The position numbers were made by a program, and so were the translations under genes. Shown here in pieces: positions 31,996-44,058 of a DNA stretch of 64,000 nucleotides. The stretch covers positions 10,239,628-10,303,627 of the forward strand of contig NW_020654080.1 of assembly GCF_003589595.1 (NCBI RefSeq). Reading direction: 5' to 3'. Within the stretch, counting starts at the first letter, position 1; each line of letters opens with the position of its first letter. Origin of the DNA: Hyposmocoma kahamanoa. Lineage: Eukaryota; Arthropoda; Insecta; Lepidoptera; Cosmopterigidae. The notes beneath the pieces were generated by a model, which worked only from the letters and a program-made list of their open reading frames with translations, made no database searches and was not told where the DNA came from.

Positions 31996-33047
31996 TTTCG
32001 TAATTTAAAACCAACTAATTGGTGTTGTTGTCACATTTCAAAAATTTAAAATAACTTAATTCGTCTATCTAAATGTTTCATGAAAAAACTTTCAAAAAAT
32101 GTTCGTTAAAAGAAACATATCTTCCTTTATACATTGTGAATTTTAATATAACGCATCATCATGTCTTCATTAAGCCTATGAGGGACCTGCTTCCTTATTC
32201 GATTTATCTGATACGAAGTACTTCCTTGCCAAACAAGATTAACATCGGAAGGCCGGCCAGTTACGCTGCTTTCACTCGTTCATATCCCGATTATTGCACT
32301 TAATTTATTAAATTATTGCGAAAGCAAAAATGCACTAAAATGAACGTGTATTAAAGTGCCATACTTACAAATTTCATTCACTAATAGGAGCCATAGCAAT
32401 CTCTACAGCATCGACATCGTGTGATCGATCACTGTGACACTCATCAATTCAAAGAACAGAAACAATAAGACCTGATCACATAATCTTTTTACCTGGCTTA
32501 CAGTATAGTAAAAAAAATGTGTTGTTTCGTCGCAAACTTATGAATTTGAAAAGGTTGAACCGGATATTTGTTATTAATTCCTCTAACGTTAATATTATAT
32601 TTTTAAATTTATTAGTAGCTAATAATGTGGGTACATTTAACAACACTGAGAAAACGTAAACGCGCTTCAAGAGAGCTGTATAGGCGCTGACCTATCGCAA
32701 CCACAAATACCTAGCGACTATAACTGGAAAGACCACTGTGTTATGTTCATTTACACCACCAAGATAGCTTTACAGCCTGCAATGGTGCTAGCATCGTACT
32801 TCAAATCTCTTTAAAGAAATGTAATCGCTTTTTATAGATAACTAACTGGTGCTCGCGACTGCGTCTGCGTAGAATAAGAACTTCGAGTAGCTCTTACTGT
32901 ACTATACTAATTTTCATAGTTTTATACTCTTCATTCAAACTTTCATATTATCACCTCCTTTAAAATTTATTTTAGTCCCATCTGTCTCTACACCAAAGTT
33001 CAGCATACGGAATTTTCATTTAATTATAATATATTAGTTTCGATCTG
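31996..33047. other. No gene recognised
   Basis: Frames of 64-76 codons lack motifs. No repeat recognised. Confidence 0.35.
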
Positions 33048-33172
33048 GATGGATTGTGTGTAAGATGACATGGATAAGAAAGGTGTGAGTATGGAAATGA
33101 CGGCTAATAGGGGAGAGTGGAAGAAAATACATGTTGTGCCGACCTCACCTAGCGTGAGATAAGGACAGGAAG
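33048..33172 (+). pseudogene. RTE-like LINE, last ~40 codons
   Basis: Plus strand reads WMDCV-stop-DDMDKKGV followed by SMEMTANRGEWKK and a stop at ~33160. This order is characteristic of the C-terminal end of insect RTE-type reverse transcriptases (the RW.DCVKDDM..KGV..EMT.DR.EWKK region). One internal stop. The tail gacaggaagaagaataat follows. Family assignment is from memory. Confidence 0.6.
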
Positions 33173-34579
33173 AAGAATAATATTACTTTGGATTTCAATA
33201 TCTGAACATAAGCATCTAAACAAACAAACAACGTCATTGCGCATTAGGTAGTTCATAATCACAATTCATGGTGCTGTACTGGTTAAAATTTAAATTTGTA
33301 TTTAAGTCCTTACTTCATTCCGTTTGGCATTATTTTTCATAACATTTCACTTTGTATTTCATTAAATCAAAATCAATATCGGTACCTAATGTACAAAACT
33401 GTCGTTTACAAATCTGCTTCTCTTGCAAAACTATAATTGTCGTAAGAAATATTTATTTCTATACACAATACATTTGTATTGTCTTGCATTTTATGCAATA
33501 AATTACGTTATATTCTATTTTACACTATTCTTAGTTCCGTAAGAGTCCGTATGTTCTGATAACTTTGTAACGCCGTAAAGCAAGCTATCGCGTTCCGTAT
33601 ACGCAGTAAAAGCATCGTGTTTCACAGTTCTACTTTGTCGCGGATCTTTCTCGAAAGTTATGCACGTTCACAAACTGTATACACTCAGCACCGCGTCTGT
33701 GGGTGGCGTCAAAACGGCTCACAAGTTGTTATTGTGGACCTCCTTAATACCACACAAAAAGCTTAGAAGTCTCGCAAAATTTTGTGTTGCCTGAAGACTA
33801 CAAGAACAGAATGAAGCTTTGTTTCGTTTTTTTTAATAGACGACCATATATTTTGTTCGTGAATAAACTTTAGAACTTTAGTGTTTACTAATGAATATTA
33901 TTTTGCTTATGGAGAGCGAATCGCAAAAGGTCACATTATTTTGGTTGATTAAATTTGTATTAGATTGTGTTAAATAGTGATAACTGTACACTTGTCTAAT
34001 TTTTACGTGTACTTTACTACACTATCGCATTACCTTTCTCGGTAATGATAAGGTTTCAGGCTACTTAGTAGTATTATAAGCATATTGCTTACACTACAGA
34101 CACTGTCTCAAATTGCGAAAAAAATAATGATAGTATTTATTCATAGAGGAAATAAATACTAATATTTTATTTCTTAAGTATGAAAACGTACAACTATTAC
34201 TGGGGCATCCCTTTCTAAGGTACAAATCAGCTGTTCTATAAATTCTGATTAAGTAGGTACTTCCATCATGGGCACTTTTTGCTTGCGATTTGAGATGTGG
34301 GCTTCGAGTAAGATTTGTGGGATTTTATGAGAAAGTACCTGCGAGCACACTATAAATTTGTACTACGAGAACAACCAAAGAAGCACCGTAGTGATTACAG
34401 TCTGTTTGGATGCATCAAATAGTATTAAGGTAAACAAATAAGGATGTAGTAGACATCAAAATACTCAGAGAATATCAATCAATTTTCCTCAAAATTAAGC
34501 CAATACTTTGACAGTAAAAATTTCTGTAGGTAAGGAAAATTCGTGCGTCGTTCTTATTCATTTGAACATATTCACAATA
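33173..34579. other. No gene recognised
   Basis: A somewhat CpG-rich patch lies at 33580-33720 without a clear frame. The rest is AT-rich. Confidence 0.35.
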
Positions 34580-34843
34580 CACATATCGACTGTGAACTGG
34601 CAACCGAGTACCGGTTCTCAATTTTAACAATTTTACAGGTGAAGAAAAGGATTTGTTTGCGTCATTTTTATAGCATCAGGTTAGTACAAGTTGAATAAAG
34701 TCGATTCTGGCGTCAAAATTAAATGTATATGAGATGGAATTTCTTGCGACGCTGCGGAGTATGAAATAGTATAAAATGGTATTAAAAAGGAAAATCTTTA
34801 GAAAGTTGAGACAGTACCAGTTGCCAGTTCACAGTCGATATAT
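34580..34843. mobile_element. Candidate MITE M5 (~264 bp)
   Basis: atatcgactgtgaactggca at the left end is matched by its exact complement at the right end (tgccagttcacagtcgatat). Target duplication not resolved. No second copy seen. Confidence 0.55.
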
Positions 34844-34847
34844 CCTT

Positions 34848-35152
34848 AGTAGCAATAGATCTCCTTGTGAAAGAATTCCACGAAGGAAGTACTTCCACGT
34901 AACCTGTTTCTGCCGCCAAGCAGTAATGTGAGCATTAACTGCGTTCCAGTTTTGAAGCGTAAAAGGGTAAGATTGCTAGTGATTACAGGCACATGGAACT
35001 TGTCAACTTATGTCTCAAGGTAACCAATGCAGTGGCAGTACCCCTCAGATCTTTGTGATTTAAAGTGGCACTGCGACTGTTATGGACAGGCATGTCGCTT
35101 ATCACCAGGCCCACGACTTGTTCGTCCCGTTACTTGGTATCATAAATAATAT
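34848..35152 (+). mobile_element. SINE-like family D, type copy
   Basis: About 300 bp. It starts tagtagcaatagatctcctt (consensus agcagtagagctcc), passes through ctgccgccaagcagtaatg, aacttatgtctcaaggtaac and cctcagatctttgtgattta, and ends cgacttgttcgtcccgttac plus a tat/A-rich tail. Around twenty copies or pieces lie in this window on both strands. About nine share the same 5' start and most complete ones end in an A-rich run, so it behaves like a short retrotransposed element. No clear tRNA A or B box is visible; the source of the head is unknown. Confidence 0.85.
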
Positions 35153-35469
35153 TTTTACGAACCTCCTACAGTCATATCAGTTACTGTGTTACTTATAAAA
35201 ACTTCCTAGTATTTATATAGATAATTTATTCTAAGACTGCTGTAGGTGATACTTATTTGGGTGTGATAAAAATAACACGATTGTCAAAAACATTACCGTC
35301 CTGCATACTAAGTACAGTGCAATAATATTACATAGTGTTCATTAAATGTACTTTATAAGTACAAGTGACGATCAGTTTATAAATACCTTAGCTTTATTTG
35401 TACAACAAATCGCACATCTCACGGAAGAAATAAGCGGAGTTACGTCAAACATGTTTATTGATCCATTAC
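35153..35469. other. AT-rich spacer
   Basis: Nothing recognised between two family D copies. Confidence 0.35.
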
Positions 35470-35765
35470 AGCAGCAGTAGAGGTCGTAGTGAAAGAGTTC
35501 GTCCAGGGTAGTACTGCCACCTTATCTATTTCTGCCGTCAAGCAGTAATGTCAACATTACTGCGTTCCGGTTTGGTGGTGATGACATTACAGGTACATGG
35601 GACTTGTCAACTTATGTCTCAGGGTGACGGGCGCAGTGGCAGTCCTCTTCAGATCTTTGCGATTTAAATCTCTAAGTGGCACTGTTATGGACAGCCGTGT
35701 AGCTTACCATCAGGTGCGCGACTTGTTCGTCCTGTCACTTGATATTATAAAAAAAAAAGAAAAAT
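35470..35765 (+). mobile_element. SINE family D, full length with A tail
   Basis: Starts agcagcagtagaggtcgtag and ends gtcacttgatattataaaaa with further A. Same orientation as the copy 320 bp upstream. Confidence 0.9.
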
Positions 35766-35777
35766 ATAACATACATC

Positions 35778-35841
35778 CTCTCCAATTCTTGTAACTCTAT
35801 CGACTAATATTGTATATGATAGAGTTACAAGAATTGGAGAG
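35778..35841. repeat. Perfect 24-bp-arm hairpin
   Basis: Arms 35778-35801 (ctctccaattcttgtaactc start) and 35818-35841 are exact complements; the loop is 16 nt. acatcctctcc occurs before the left arm and again right after the right arm. Confidence 0.95.
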
Positions 35842-36808
35842 CCACATCCTCTCCGTTATATTTTTCTGTATCTAATGGAGCAATAAATATGTTTGACGTA
35901 ACTATACTTATGCCATTCTTCCATGAGGATTCTGCCCTACTTATCACAACTAACGTAAACGATATTTTTAAAGAAATTGAGTGATTAACATAATCTGGAA
36001 TCATCGAAACGAGATCTACATAAGCTCCCTATAAGCGTTTTTTTATAATTTATTTAGTTCCAATTTTATAGTTAATCAAAACCAGCGTAATTGAAATTAA
36101 AAAAAGTTTACGAGAACAATATCTTTCAAGTTACCAAAATTCATTCATCATAGTTATGACAAACAGGGCAGTATTCTACTATAAGTACCACAAATGTCTG
36201 TAAGTAAAGGCAACGGTTCTTTTCATAAAACCAGGTAATCGGTATGGATGAAACAACGCTTATAGAAAAAATAGATATAGGAACATCGATGTTAAAAACA
36301 TGAAATTTTATGAACAATATATCGATTTTTTTCTATGTTTTTGTCGCTATTTAAATATATATATACCATAAAGTTGTGAACTCTATTAGTTTATAATCGC
36401 ACGTCGATAGATTACAATCTAACCTAACCTACCGTTAGTTTATAATTTCACGCGTTATATTTATAAACACACAGAGTTCACAATTTCTCGGTGACATATA
36501 TATATCAAATAAATACATTTTTTTAACAGAAATTAAACAAATAAGTATAATAATGAAACTTATATTAGTATCAGAAGTTTTACACTATTTATTTTTACAC
36601 AATTATTTTTACTGCGCTTGTGACTGAGAGAAGTATCTGTTTGTGTGCGTAGCTGTAGATCACGGACGGGACGGAAGATGGCGCTATGATAAAACATCGT
36701 TCAAAAAATATCACTCATGGTGAGCGATGTATTAACGATGTTTTTTCAACATCGATGCTTATGAACGATATATCGATGTTTGAAAAAATCGATGTATTGT
36801 TTGCATCG
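35842..36808. other. Unrecognised; rich in atcgatgtt words from 36275
   Basis: atcgatgtt/aacatcgat words cluster at 36285-36340 and 36725-36810, with similar order (gaacgatatatcgatgttt), suggesting an old repeat of ~500 bp or two related pieces. No coding sequence. Confidence 0.35.
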
Positions 36809-37112
36809 CTAATAATCGGTCAAACTGTCCCTTTCTGGCCCTGATACCGTTAGGTTATGGTCAATGTGTAACGTACAAACTAGATACGAGCCAAAATCTT
36901 TGACCGTTAAGTTCATTATGCTATGTACAACATCGTTACAAAAATTCGTTTCCATTCCGTTTTGCCGCAATATAAATTGAGTCTTAGGTAGACATTGTGC
37001 CTTGAACAATTTTTATTTCGCCCCATATAATATAATAAAAAATATTACATAAAAATATATCTTCCATATTTTCTCCTAAAAATGTTAAAAGCTCATCAAT
37101 CTCATCATTTAA
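36809..37112. other. No gene recognised
   Basis: The 66-codon minus frame (36809-37009) has no motif I know. Confidence 0.3.
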
Positions 37113-37372
37113 TAGCAGTAGAGCTCGTTCTGAAAGAGTTCTTCAAGGAAAGTACTGCAACCTTGCCTATTTCAGCCGCCAACCAGTAATGTCAGCATTA
37201 AGTAAGGATGCTGGTGAAATTACAGGCACATGGGACTTGCCAACTGATGTCTCAGGGTGACAGGCACTGTGGCAGTGGCAGTTCTGAGTGGCACTGCAAT
37301 TGCTATGGATGGCGGGCGTGTCGCATAACACCAGATACATGACGTTCGTCCCGTCACTTGATATAATAAATA
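37113..37372 (+). mobile_element. SINE family D, internally deleted
   Basis: Starts agcagtagagctcgttctga and ends gtcacttgatataataaata; the gttccggttttgaagg segment is missing. Confidence 0.85.
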
Positions 37373-37861
37373 AGTATACCTTTTTATAAAAAAAAATAAA
37401 CCAACGTCAAAAGTTTGTAAACCAACACTGAGTTACCTTTTTTGAAGTCGGTTAAAAAAACTAGTTACATTGGAATCCGTCTTTGTGAAAAATCATTTCA
37501 ATATAAGTACGACTTTTACACGCAACGACTTCTAAGGCACTCAATACTCGTTATGAAGCGTATCAATTATCGACATATTTGCATGATTTTAAAAATAATT
37601 GTCAATAGATACAACTTACGATCAGATTGTCGCGTATAATACAGTTGACAAATTTCGGCAGCAGGGCGTTTGGCAAGTCACCAAATGGTACACAAACAGA
37701 ATGTTAACGTACCTACGTCATGAAGATCAAAGACAAAGTGGACAATAGGGTCATGGTCATTTAATGTTTGCAATTGTAACATAATTGTTCTCATTTTGCA
37801 GTAAGTTCATTATAATTTTGGAAATTTAATGAAAATACCATAATTCTTTTTATAAAATATT
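37373..37861. other. No gene recognised; family E end scrap
   Basis: tttttgaagtcggttaaaaa at ~37439 is the terminal piece of family E. The rest is unremarkable. Confidence 0.35.
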
Positions 37862-38155
37862 AGTGCGCATTTGACCTACATCTCACTTGATGGAAAGTGA
37901 CGATGACGTCGACGATGAAGCATGCTCACCTAAATAATGCCTATTCACTCTCGCAATGAAAAGGCCCAAGATATAACGTTCAGAGAATAAATCTGCAAGC
38001 AGGGAATTCCACTCCATAGCCGTATAAATTTGGAAGCGTAACGCTTCGTGCAAATTCTTGGAATATCCGCACCATAGGGGTGGAACCCAAGCCTTCGTCG
38101 AGTGATGGAAAGGGAAAGGCAGAAGAAATAGTTCCATCGCACTCTCACCGTGACA
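37862..38155 (-). pseudogene. LINE-J tail, most complete minus copy
   Basis: The minus strand is open for 84 codons: FLLPFPFHHSTKAWVPPLWC, then SKNLHEALRFQIYTAMEWNS, then LGLFIARVNRHYLGEH. This is the C-terminal end of a Jockey-like non-LTR reverse transcriptase; a frameshift is likely near FQIY. The 3' UTR has the family ctttccatcaagtgagatg motif (complement at ~37880-37900). Confidence 0.75.
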
Positions 38156-38274
38156 TATAAATAATATTAATAACTTCCTATTGTTCCATTGGTTAGTTAC
38201 TATGAGGTAGAAAAAAAAAATATTATACCCTTCTTCTTACTTCCTATCGTATCGATACTTCTTTTATTTTTGGA

Positions 38275-38430
38275 CTATATTGACCCTGAATAGTAAGTTG
38301 CTATCTTGACTGTGCTGTCCGTAGCCGCATAGAGATCTTCCCTCGTACAGGTATTAGAACACAAGGGGCACAACATTAAGTGCTGCATGGACTGTGTTGG
38401 GGCAACGCAGTCACACAGGGTTTGACTAGG
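38275..38430 (-). pseudogene. Non-LTR retrotransposon, C-terminal Cys/His fragment
   Basis: The minus strand reads TLCDCVAPTQSMQHLMLCPL, then CSNTCTREDLYAATDSTVKI, then ATYYSGSI and a stop at 38275-38277. The CxC...HLxxCP pattern followed by a short tail ending in SGSI is typical of the C-terminus of insect LINE reverse transcriptase proteins. Only ~46 codons remain, in a single open frame. It is a different family from LINE-J, which lies just to its left in the same orientation. Confidence 0.7.
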
Positions 38431-39817
38431 GTTTGACTATGTTGTTACAGTATTATACCTTAATTACGTATTATACTAATTAAATAAATTTCAATTCTGC
38501 CCAAATACGCACGTATCATAAAGTTTGGAAAATACTAAAAATAATATTGTACCGAATCAATAATATAGCAAAAAGGTTATTTAATGCAATACTAATAAAT
38601 ATTTTATTAACTTTGCGTTTGCAATTTATTAAACGTAGTGCACTTAAGATTAACGACGTAATATAATGTGAATTAATGATACAATAACCATTTATTAAAT
38701 TGTAATATGTATGTGCAATATTTTAAGGTCATGACCACACCAACTGCAACAAAATGAGATTTGAAACTTCAAATACCTAGTCTTTATGTACTTTTTATAA
38801 AAAGTCTATCGCGGTTCGTCATGCTATTTCAAAAAAAAATATGTTTCAAAGTGGTAGTAACACAGAACTCGTAAAACTAACAATCTGATATCAAAAAGTT
38901 TCTAAATTATAAACTGCTAAAGTTGGACTAGATAACACTTGTACTGCTAATGTCGAATGTCGAACCAAGCAGCAATTCTTTATTATTTTTAAAGCAATCA
39001 ACAGGGTAAGAACCGTGTTATGTTATTGTTCTTATGTTGTGGGCCTCTGAGACTTCTCAGTTCGGCCCTGATCTGCGAGCTTATGAAGCAACCACATCGA
39101 TTGGCAAAACCAGAATTATAACCATTTCCATAAGACCTTAGAGAGGCAATTGTTACACATATCGTAATCGTGAAATTTGGCAACTTCCAAGTGTTGCATT
39201 TTTAATTATAAATATGCAACACTATCGTTGCTTCTTTTTATTATTTTTTGTTATTAGTTAATGCGATTGCTTAAGAGTTTACTTGTGTTATCATTATATA
39301 TATAGAATATTTTATAGATATAGTAGTGGAAAGTTATGTGTATTCTAATAAAAAAATTACTTCCTAAATTTGTGTAAGGTAACAATAGACTGGCCGCGTA
39401 TATATCGTATAGGTATAACGGATTTTTTAAAGCGAGGTAAACTGTTCGATCCCTAATGTGTTACCATGGAAACTTATCAATCTCGCAAAAACAACAGATG
39501 TTTTATGCCTTTAGGTAGAGGTGGTAAAGATTGAGTACGGGGCAGCTCCTTTTTACGGTTTTTGAGGGAATCCTACAATAAAAGTTGATGCCCTGATCAT
39601 ATATATCATATATATATCAGGTCATATATATATATGATCTATTATTAATGAGATATTAATAATATATATGAATAAAAGTGCGTTTAATTCCTCTGGAGGT
39701 AACTGATGAACATAAACCTAAAACTAAAAAGTCACACACAGTACGAAAGCCAGAGCGTTCGATGAGAAAAAAAGGTAGATAATTTTTAAAGCAAGTTTTC
39801 ATGGTGTTGTGTGTGTG
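38431..39817. other. No gene recognised; AT microsatellite at ~39590-39640
   Basis: Two alternating at runs with a gatc-bounded inverted layout lie at 39595-39640. The rest is AT-rich. Confidence 0.4.
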
Positions 39818-39975
39818 GATCAATGTAAAAAAACTCACTTTTGTACATTGTCTCGGGTCTGAGTGTTTATGGTACCGTCGTTGTTTCCAATTTCCATAAC
39901 ACAAGTGCTTTGCTTATTTACTTTGGAATCAGATGTATGTGATGTTGTCTAATATGTATTATTTATTATATTTTT
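39818..39975 (+). mobile_element. SINE family C, 5'-truncated
   Basis: ttgtctcgggtctgagtgtt, tatggtaccgtcgttgtttc, ccataacacaagtgctttgc and atgtgatgttgtctaatatg in order, then a T/A-rich tail. The tRNA-like head is missing. I recognise the body as a common lepidopteran SINE. Confidence 0.75.
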
Positions 39976-40917
39976 TTATTTTACATTACTGAAGCTCCCA
40001 ATTTTAATATTTTTTTTAAATTGCTAAAAGTACTTTTTCATACATACGTTTAGGCAGATTAACATAAAAAACTAGTTGCCGTATTTAAATGATAAAAGTA
40101 GAGGTATACGAGTATGTGGAGAACTGAGTGCTGACAAATGATTATATGATTGACTGGCTATTAGGTTTAAATAAACGACGTCATACTATTTTTTTCAACT
40201 GGCAACTACAGTGTCATTTAATAATATTGTGTAGTAACTTGCTATTACGAATTCAGTAATTTAAAAAAATCAGGAATTCAGTAATTCAAATTCAAATCGC
40301 TTTTTTGCGGCTGCCAGTTTTAAGCTAATATTTTCTAATCTAATAATCAGTTTTAAAATAAATCACAATACGGAAAATCTATAATTATTCATTCAATTAC
40401 ATATTATATGCGTAAAATCACGTTTTACGTTCATCTAAAACAGAATCCGCATACCGATTTAGGCAGTGCGTATTTAATTATTGCAAAACATAAATCTTCA
40501 ATATGAGGCCTTTAAAAAGCCTTGACAAAATAATAAACAAGGGCCAAGCAAACAGGTTAAAACATTTTTTTATTTATTACAATTATTCAATTTATAAATG
40601 ACCACTCGGTAAGTAATTTGGTATTATTGTATAATGTACAAGTATAGCAAAAAGAAATATCAGTTACCAATTTTAAAACTTGTTACAAGGTTCGAGTATA
40701 CTGCTGAAAACCGGTATTGCTTTTAGGATTCGTACCAGAATTAATTATGTATAACCTCCATATATTTTTAAAATAGTATCGCTGACAAAAAGCAGTCATT
40801 AATATTTTAATCGAATGAGGACATATAGTATGAAGTTGCTATTTTTTTAACCGAAAAGAAGTTTTAATTGAAGTATTTATTAGTTGGCCTTTCAGGTGTA
40901 GTTGAGGTTTATTTTTA
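39976..40917. other. AT-rich, nothing recognised
   Basis: aattcagtaatt occurs twice at ~40250-40285. No other feature. Confidence 0.35.
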
Positions 40918-41172
40918 ACCGACTTCAAAAAAGGAGGAGGTTCTCAATTCGTTTGTATGTTCCTTTTATGTGTGTTACGCGATAACTCTTTTTAATTTGT
41001 GTGCCACTGAGATGGTCTCACATAAATTTGAAGAAAATATTCCACCTTTAAGGGTGGTAAACTAGGCGATGAATCCGTTTTCACGATTAATAAAACTTGG
41101 CAAATAGATGTAATTCCACGAAATTCAGCGTTCATTTTTTCAGTATTCTGTACTGCGATTATTAATATATAG
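40918..41172 (+). repeat. Dispersed repeat family E, best copy
   Basis: Starts accgacttcaaaaaaggagg with aggttctcaattcg, then acctttaagggtggtaaact, aaaacttggcaaatagatg and ends tattctgtactgcgatta. Confidence 0.75.
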
Positions 41173-41713
41173 GGAGAACTAAGCAGGATCCATCAAAGAA
41201 AGAAACTAGAACTCTCTACAAATCTAAATATAATCTCTAGAGATCAAGTTCACGATTATTATTTACACATTTGCGGAGAATGGTGCAATGAACTCGGCAA
41301 TAGACGCTTCGATTGCGAAACTTTGATAATTTAGACATTCACTGCTTAATACGGTTCATTAACAACGAGTTGCAAAAAAAGATCTTGAAATTCAGTGTGT
41401 CATCATTGCTTAAATAGTTTTATTATTTTTATTAAGCCTAGGAGGTCATTTGGATCAGTGGCCATTGCACCACCCTGACAAATACATGTAAGTACATAAT
41501 AACGTTGATAAGAAAAATAATAACAAGAAGCACCTATGTCTTAAAGAATAAAACAAACTAAAAATAGTAATGTCACATGCAAAAAAAGAAGTGGGATTGG
41601 TTCACATGTACGTGTGGATTTGCGTTGTATGGAAGTGAGAGTTATGTGTACAGAGATTGGGTCAGTGTACATTAATGCGTGTGACACCTCAGTAAAAATC
41701 TGACTATTTTGGC
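41173..41713. other. No gene recognised
   Basis: A short open run HICGEWCNELGNRRFDCETL at ~41269-41328 looks protein-like but is isolated. Confidence 0.3.
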
Positions 41714-41940
41714 CATTGACTTACAAATAAATGGACGACGGGTCTAATACAAAACCACGAAAAAAATGTCCCAAGTCAACCTATTCGAAATTTAAATTGT
41801 AATGTCATCGCAGTATCGCGCTGTCAGTCGAACAAATGAAGACTAAAGCGGAGTTTGGCGCTCTGTATACGATTTTAGCGCCTTACAAGTGCGGACACTT
41901 TTTAGCGCGGACCCGACGTCCATATAATTGTAAGTCAATG
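41714..41940 (-). mobile_element. Non-autonomous DNA transposon family X, copy 2
   Basis: 227 bp, the reverse-oriented twin of 22481-22708. Perfect 8-bp duplication attttggc at 41706-41713 and 41941-41948. By eye it differs from copy 1 at about seven positions including one single-base indel. Confidence 0.9.
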
Positions 41941-41964
41941 ATTTTGGCTTTATTTTTAAATATA

Positions 41965-42190
41965 AAAAAAAGAGGAGGTTCTCGATTCCACAGTATTTTT
42001 TTTGTACGTATGTTACGCGATAATTTGTTAACCGATTTTGATGATTCTTTTTTTGTTGGAAGGACCACCTATGTAGTGGTCCCATTTACATTTGAGGAAA
42101 ATATTCAATGAGTATTCAAAAAGTGGCAATCTAGGGGATTAATTACTTTTGAGGTCGGCTTTTTTTAGTACTCTGTACGGAGATTACTGA
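41965..42190 (+). repeat. Dispersed repeat family E
   Basis: aaaagaggaggttctcgatt, accgattttgatgattcttt, tgtagtggtcccatttacat and tagtactctgtacggagatt in family order. Confidence 0.75.
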
Positions 42191-42439
42191 TAATAATTAC
42201 AAAAATTTCCCCATTTGAAATTTTTCAGATTATAATCCAACATTACTTCTGTGTTATATGATCTCCATTTCGTCACAACCAAATACTTTACTGTTATTTA
42301 TTAATTTATTTCTTTTATTTTTGAGGGTACAAACAGTTTGTATCACAATGTAATAGAAACTATATTAAATAATTATAAGCAAAGCTTATAATAACTTTTA
42401 TATAGATAGATATATTCTCTAATTTATTTGATTTTGGTC
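42191..42439. other. Short AT-rich gap
   Basis: Nothing recognised. Confidence 0.3.
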
Positions 42440-42632
42440 AAATTACAGGCACATGAGACTTATAAACTTATGTCCTAGGGTGACGGGCGCATTAGCAGTG
42501 CACCTCAGATCTTTACGATTTAAATCTCTGAATGAGTAGCACTGCAATTGTTATGGACAGATGTATATGTAGCTTACCATCAGGCGCACGGCTTATTCGT
42601 CCCGTCACTTGATATTATTATATAAAAAAAAT
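42440..42632 (+). mobile_element. SINE family D, 5'-truncated
   Basis: Begins aaattacaggcacatgagac and ends gtcacttgatattattatat plus an A run. Confidence 0.85.
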
Positions 42633-42842
42633 TACACAAATACAGATTAAATAGAAGAAAACCATAACATAAATATAGATTTTATTAATTTTATTATTGC
42701 TTTCGGAAACTATGTTGTTAGGGCAATGGTTAAACTTTTTTTACATTTTGAGGCATTTATCAGATTTCATTTATCGCCATTTCACTGCGTTATTTTGTAA
42801 GCAAAGCAATTGAGTATATACCGTGAAGAGAAATTCTCAAAC

Positions 42843-43328
42843 ATGTTCACTAGCAAGCTGCGATACCTGTTGTATAAAGCTCAGGTCCGAAGCAGCATGG
42901 AGTACTGTTCGCACCTTTGAGACGGCTCTGCCAAGTACTTGCTCGATGCCCTAGATGGACTGCAGCGCTACGCCTTCCGTGTTGTCAACGATCGTCATGT
43001 AACTGAGCATGCGGAGTCGTTACAGCTTCGCAGAGATATAGCGTCTCTTAGCGTATTCTATCGCCTGTACCACGGTGAGTGCTCTGAAGAGTTATTCAAC
43101 CTTATCCCTTCCTCTCCTTTCCATCAGCGGACCACCCGTGCCGGACTGCGTTGCCACAGTTGGACGGTCAGTTCAATACCGTCCCGCACTAAAAAGTTTG
43201 GCAATTCGTTTTTATGCCGAACCATCAAATTGTGGAACCAACTCCTGGCGCATGTATTCCCTCCCCTCTATAACATCGGGTCCTTCAAACGTAGTGTGAA
43301 GAAGCATTTGGCCAGACCGGCAAAATGA
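42843..43328 (+). pseudogene. Jockey/CR1-type reverse transcriptase, C-terminal fragment
   Basis: From ATG 42843 the frame reads MFTSKLRYLLYKAQVRSSME then YCSHL, a premature TGA at 42918-42920 where the family has Trp, then DGSAKYLLDALDGLQRYAFR. It continues with CRTIKLWNQLLAHVFPP and a stop at ~43328. This is the region after the reverse transcriptase palm, up to the protein end, in non-LTR elements. The catalytic FADD box is absent (5'-truncated). After the stop comes ctttccatcaggcgcggtgc, which resembles the LINE-J UTR, and an A-rich end near 43450. Confidence 0.75.
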
Positions 43329-43782
43329 TAGTGACGGAGTGAAGATATTTGTGTTTTCCATCCGTTACTCTCATCTCTGGACTGTATTCGCACTTTCCAT
43401 CAGGCGCGGTGCAGTCATTTTGCCGAGTCACAATTTAAAAAAGAAAAAAAAACTAATTTATGTAAATATTGCTTTTCTTTTACTCGAAGAATTCACTGAA
43501 GATTAAATGAAAACTCTACATAGGTACCTAATCTATTTCAAAAACTTGCACTATATAAAATCTTAAAGAATCACATGTTACAAACATTAAACGGATTGCC
43601 ACAAACGGATGTCATTTTATTTATTTATGAATGTCATCAATTCTCATGTGCTTTTCTTTACTGTAATTCATTGCTGTAATTTGTTGTCTGAAGAAAAAGT
43701 TTTTGATTACTCCTTCTTTGTTTTAGTCTTTTCTAAAAAAGCGAAGTACAGGTTTGCAAATAATGACGGTATAATTAATTCC
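43329..43782. other. LINE 3' UTR then AT-rich DNA
   Basis: The UTR of the preceding fragment extends to the A run at ~43438-43452; nothing is recognised beyond it. Confidence 0.4.
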
Positions 43783-44058
43783 GCTTTCCCCTTTCCATCA
43801 TCGGGAGGACCTGGCCTAGGCTGGGGTTCCACCATTATGTTGTGGATATTCCAAGAATTCGCAGGAAGCATTTCAATTTCACAATTTATATGGCGAACGG
43901 CTATGGAGTAGAATTCCCTGCCTGCAGACTTGTTCCCTGAACGTTATAACTTGGACCTTTTTAAAGTGAGAGTGGATAGTTATTATTTAGGTGTGCATGA
44001 TCCATTTCATCGTCACTTTCCATCAGGTGAGATGGAAGACAAATGCGCACGCGGGTAA
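43783..44058 (+). pseudogene. LINE-J tail
   Basis: Reads FPFPSSGGPGLGWGSTIMLW in the upstream frame, then aattccctgcctgcagactt, gaacgttataacttggacct and ctttccatcaggtgagatgg. Frame changes are needed to join the pieces. Confidence 0.75.

Noticed and set aside
41836..42111. Overlapping 91-, 80- and 61-codon frames
   Set aside because: They read across the boundary of transposon family X into repeat family E; not genes.
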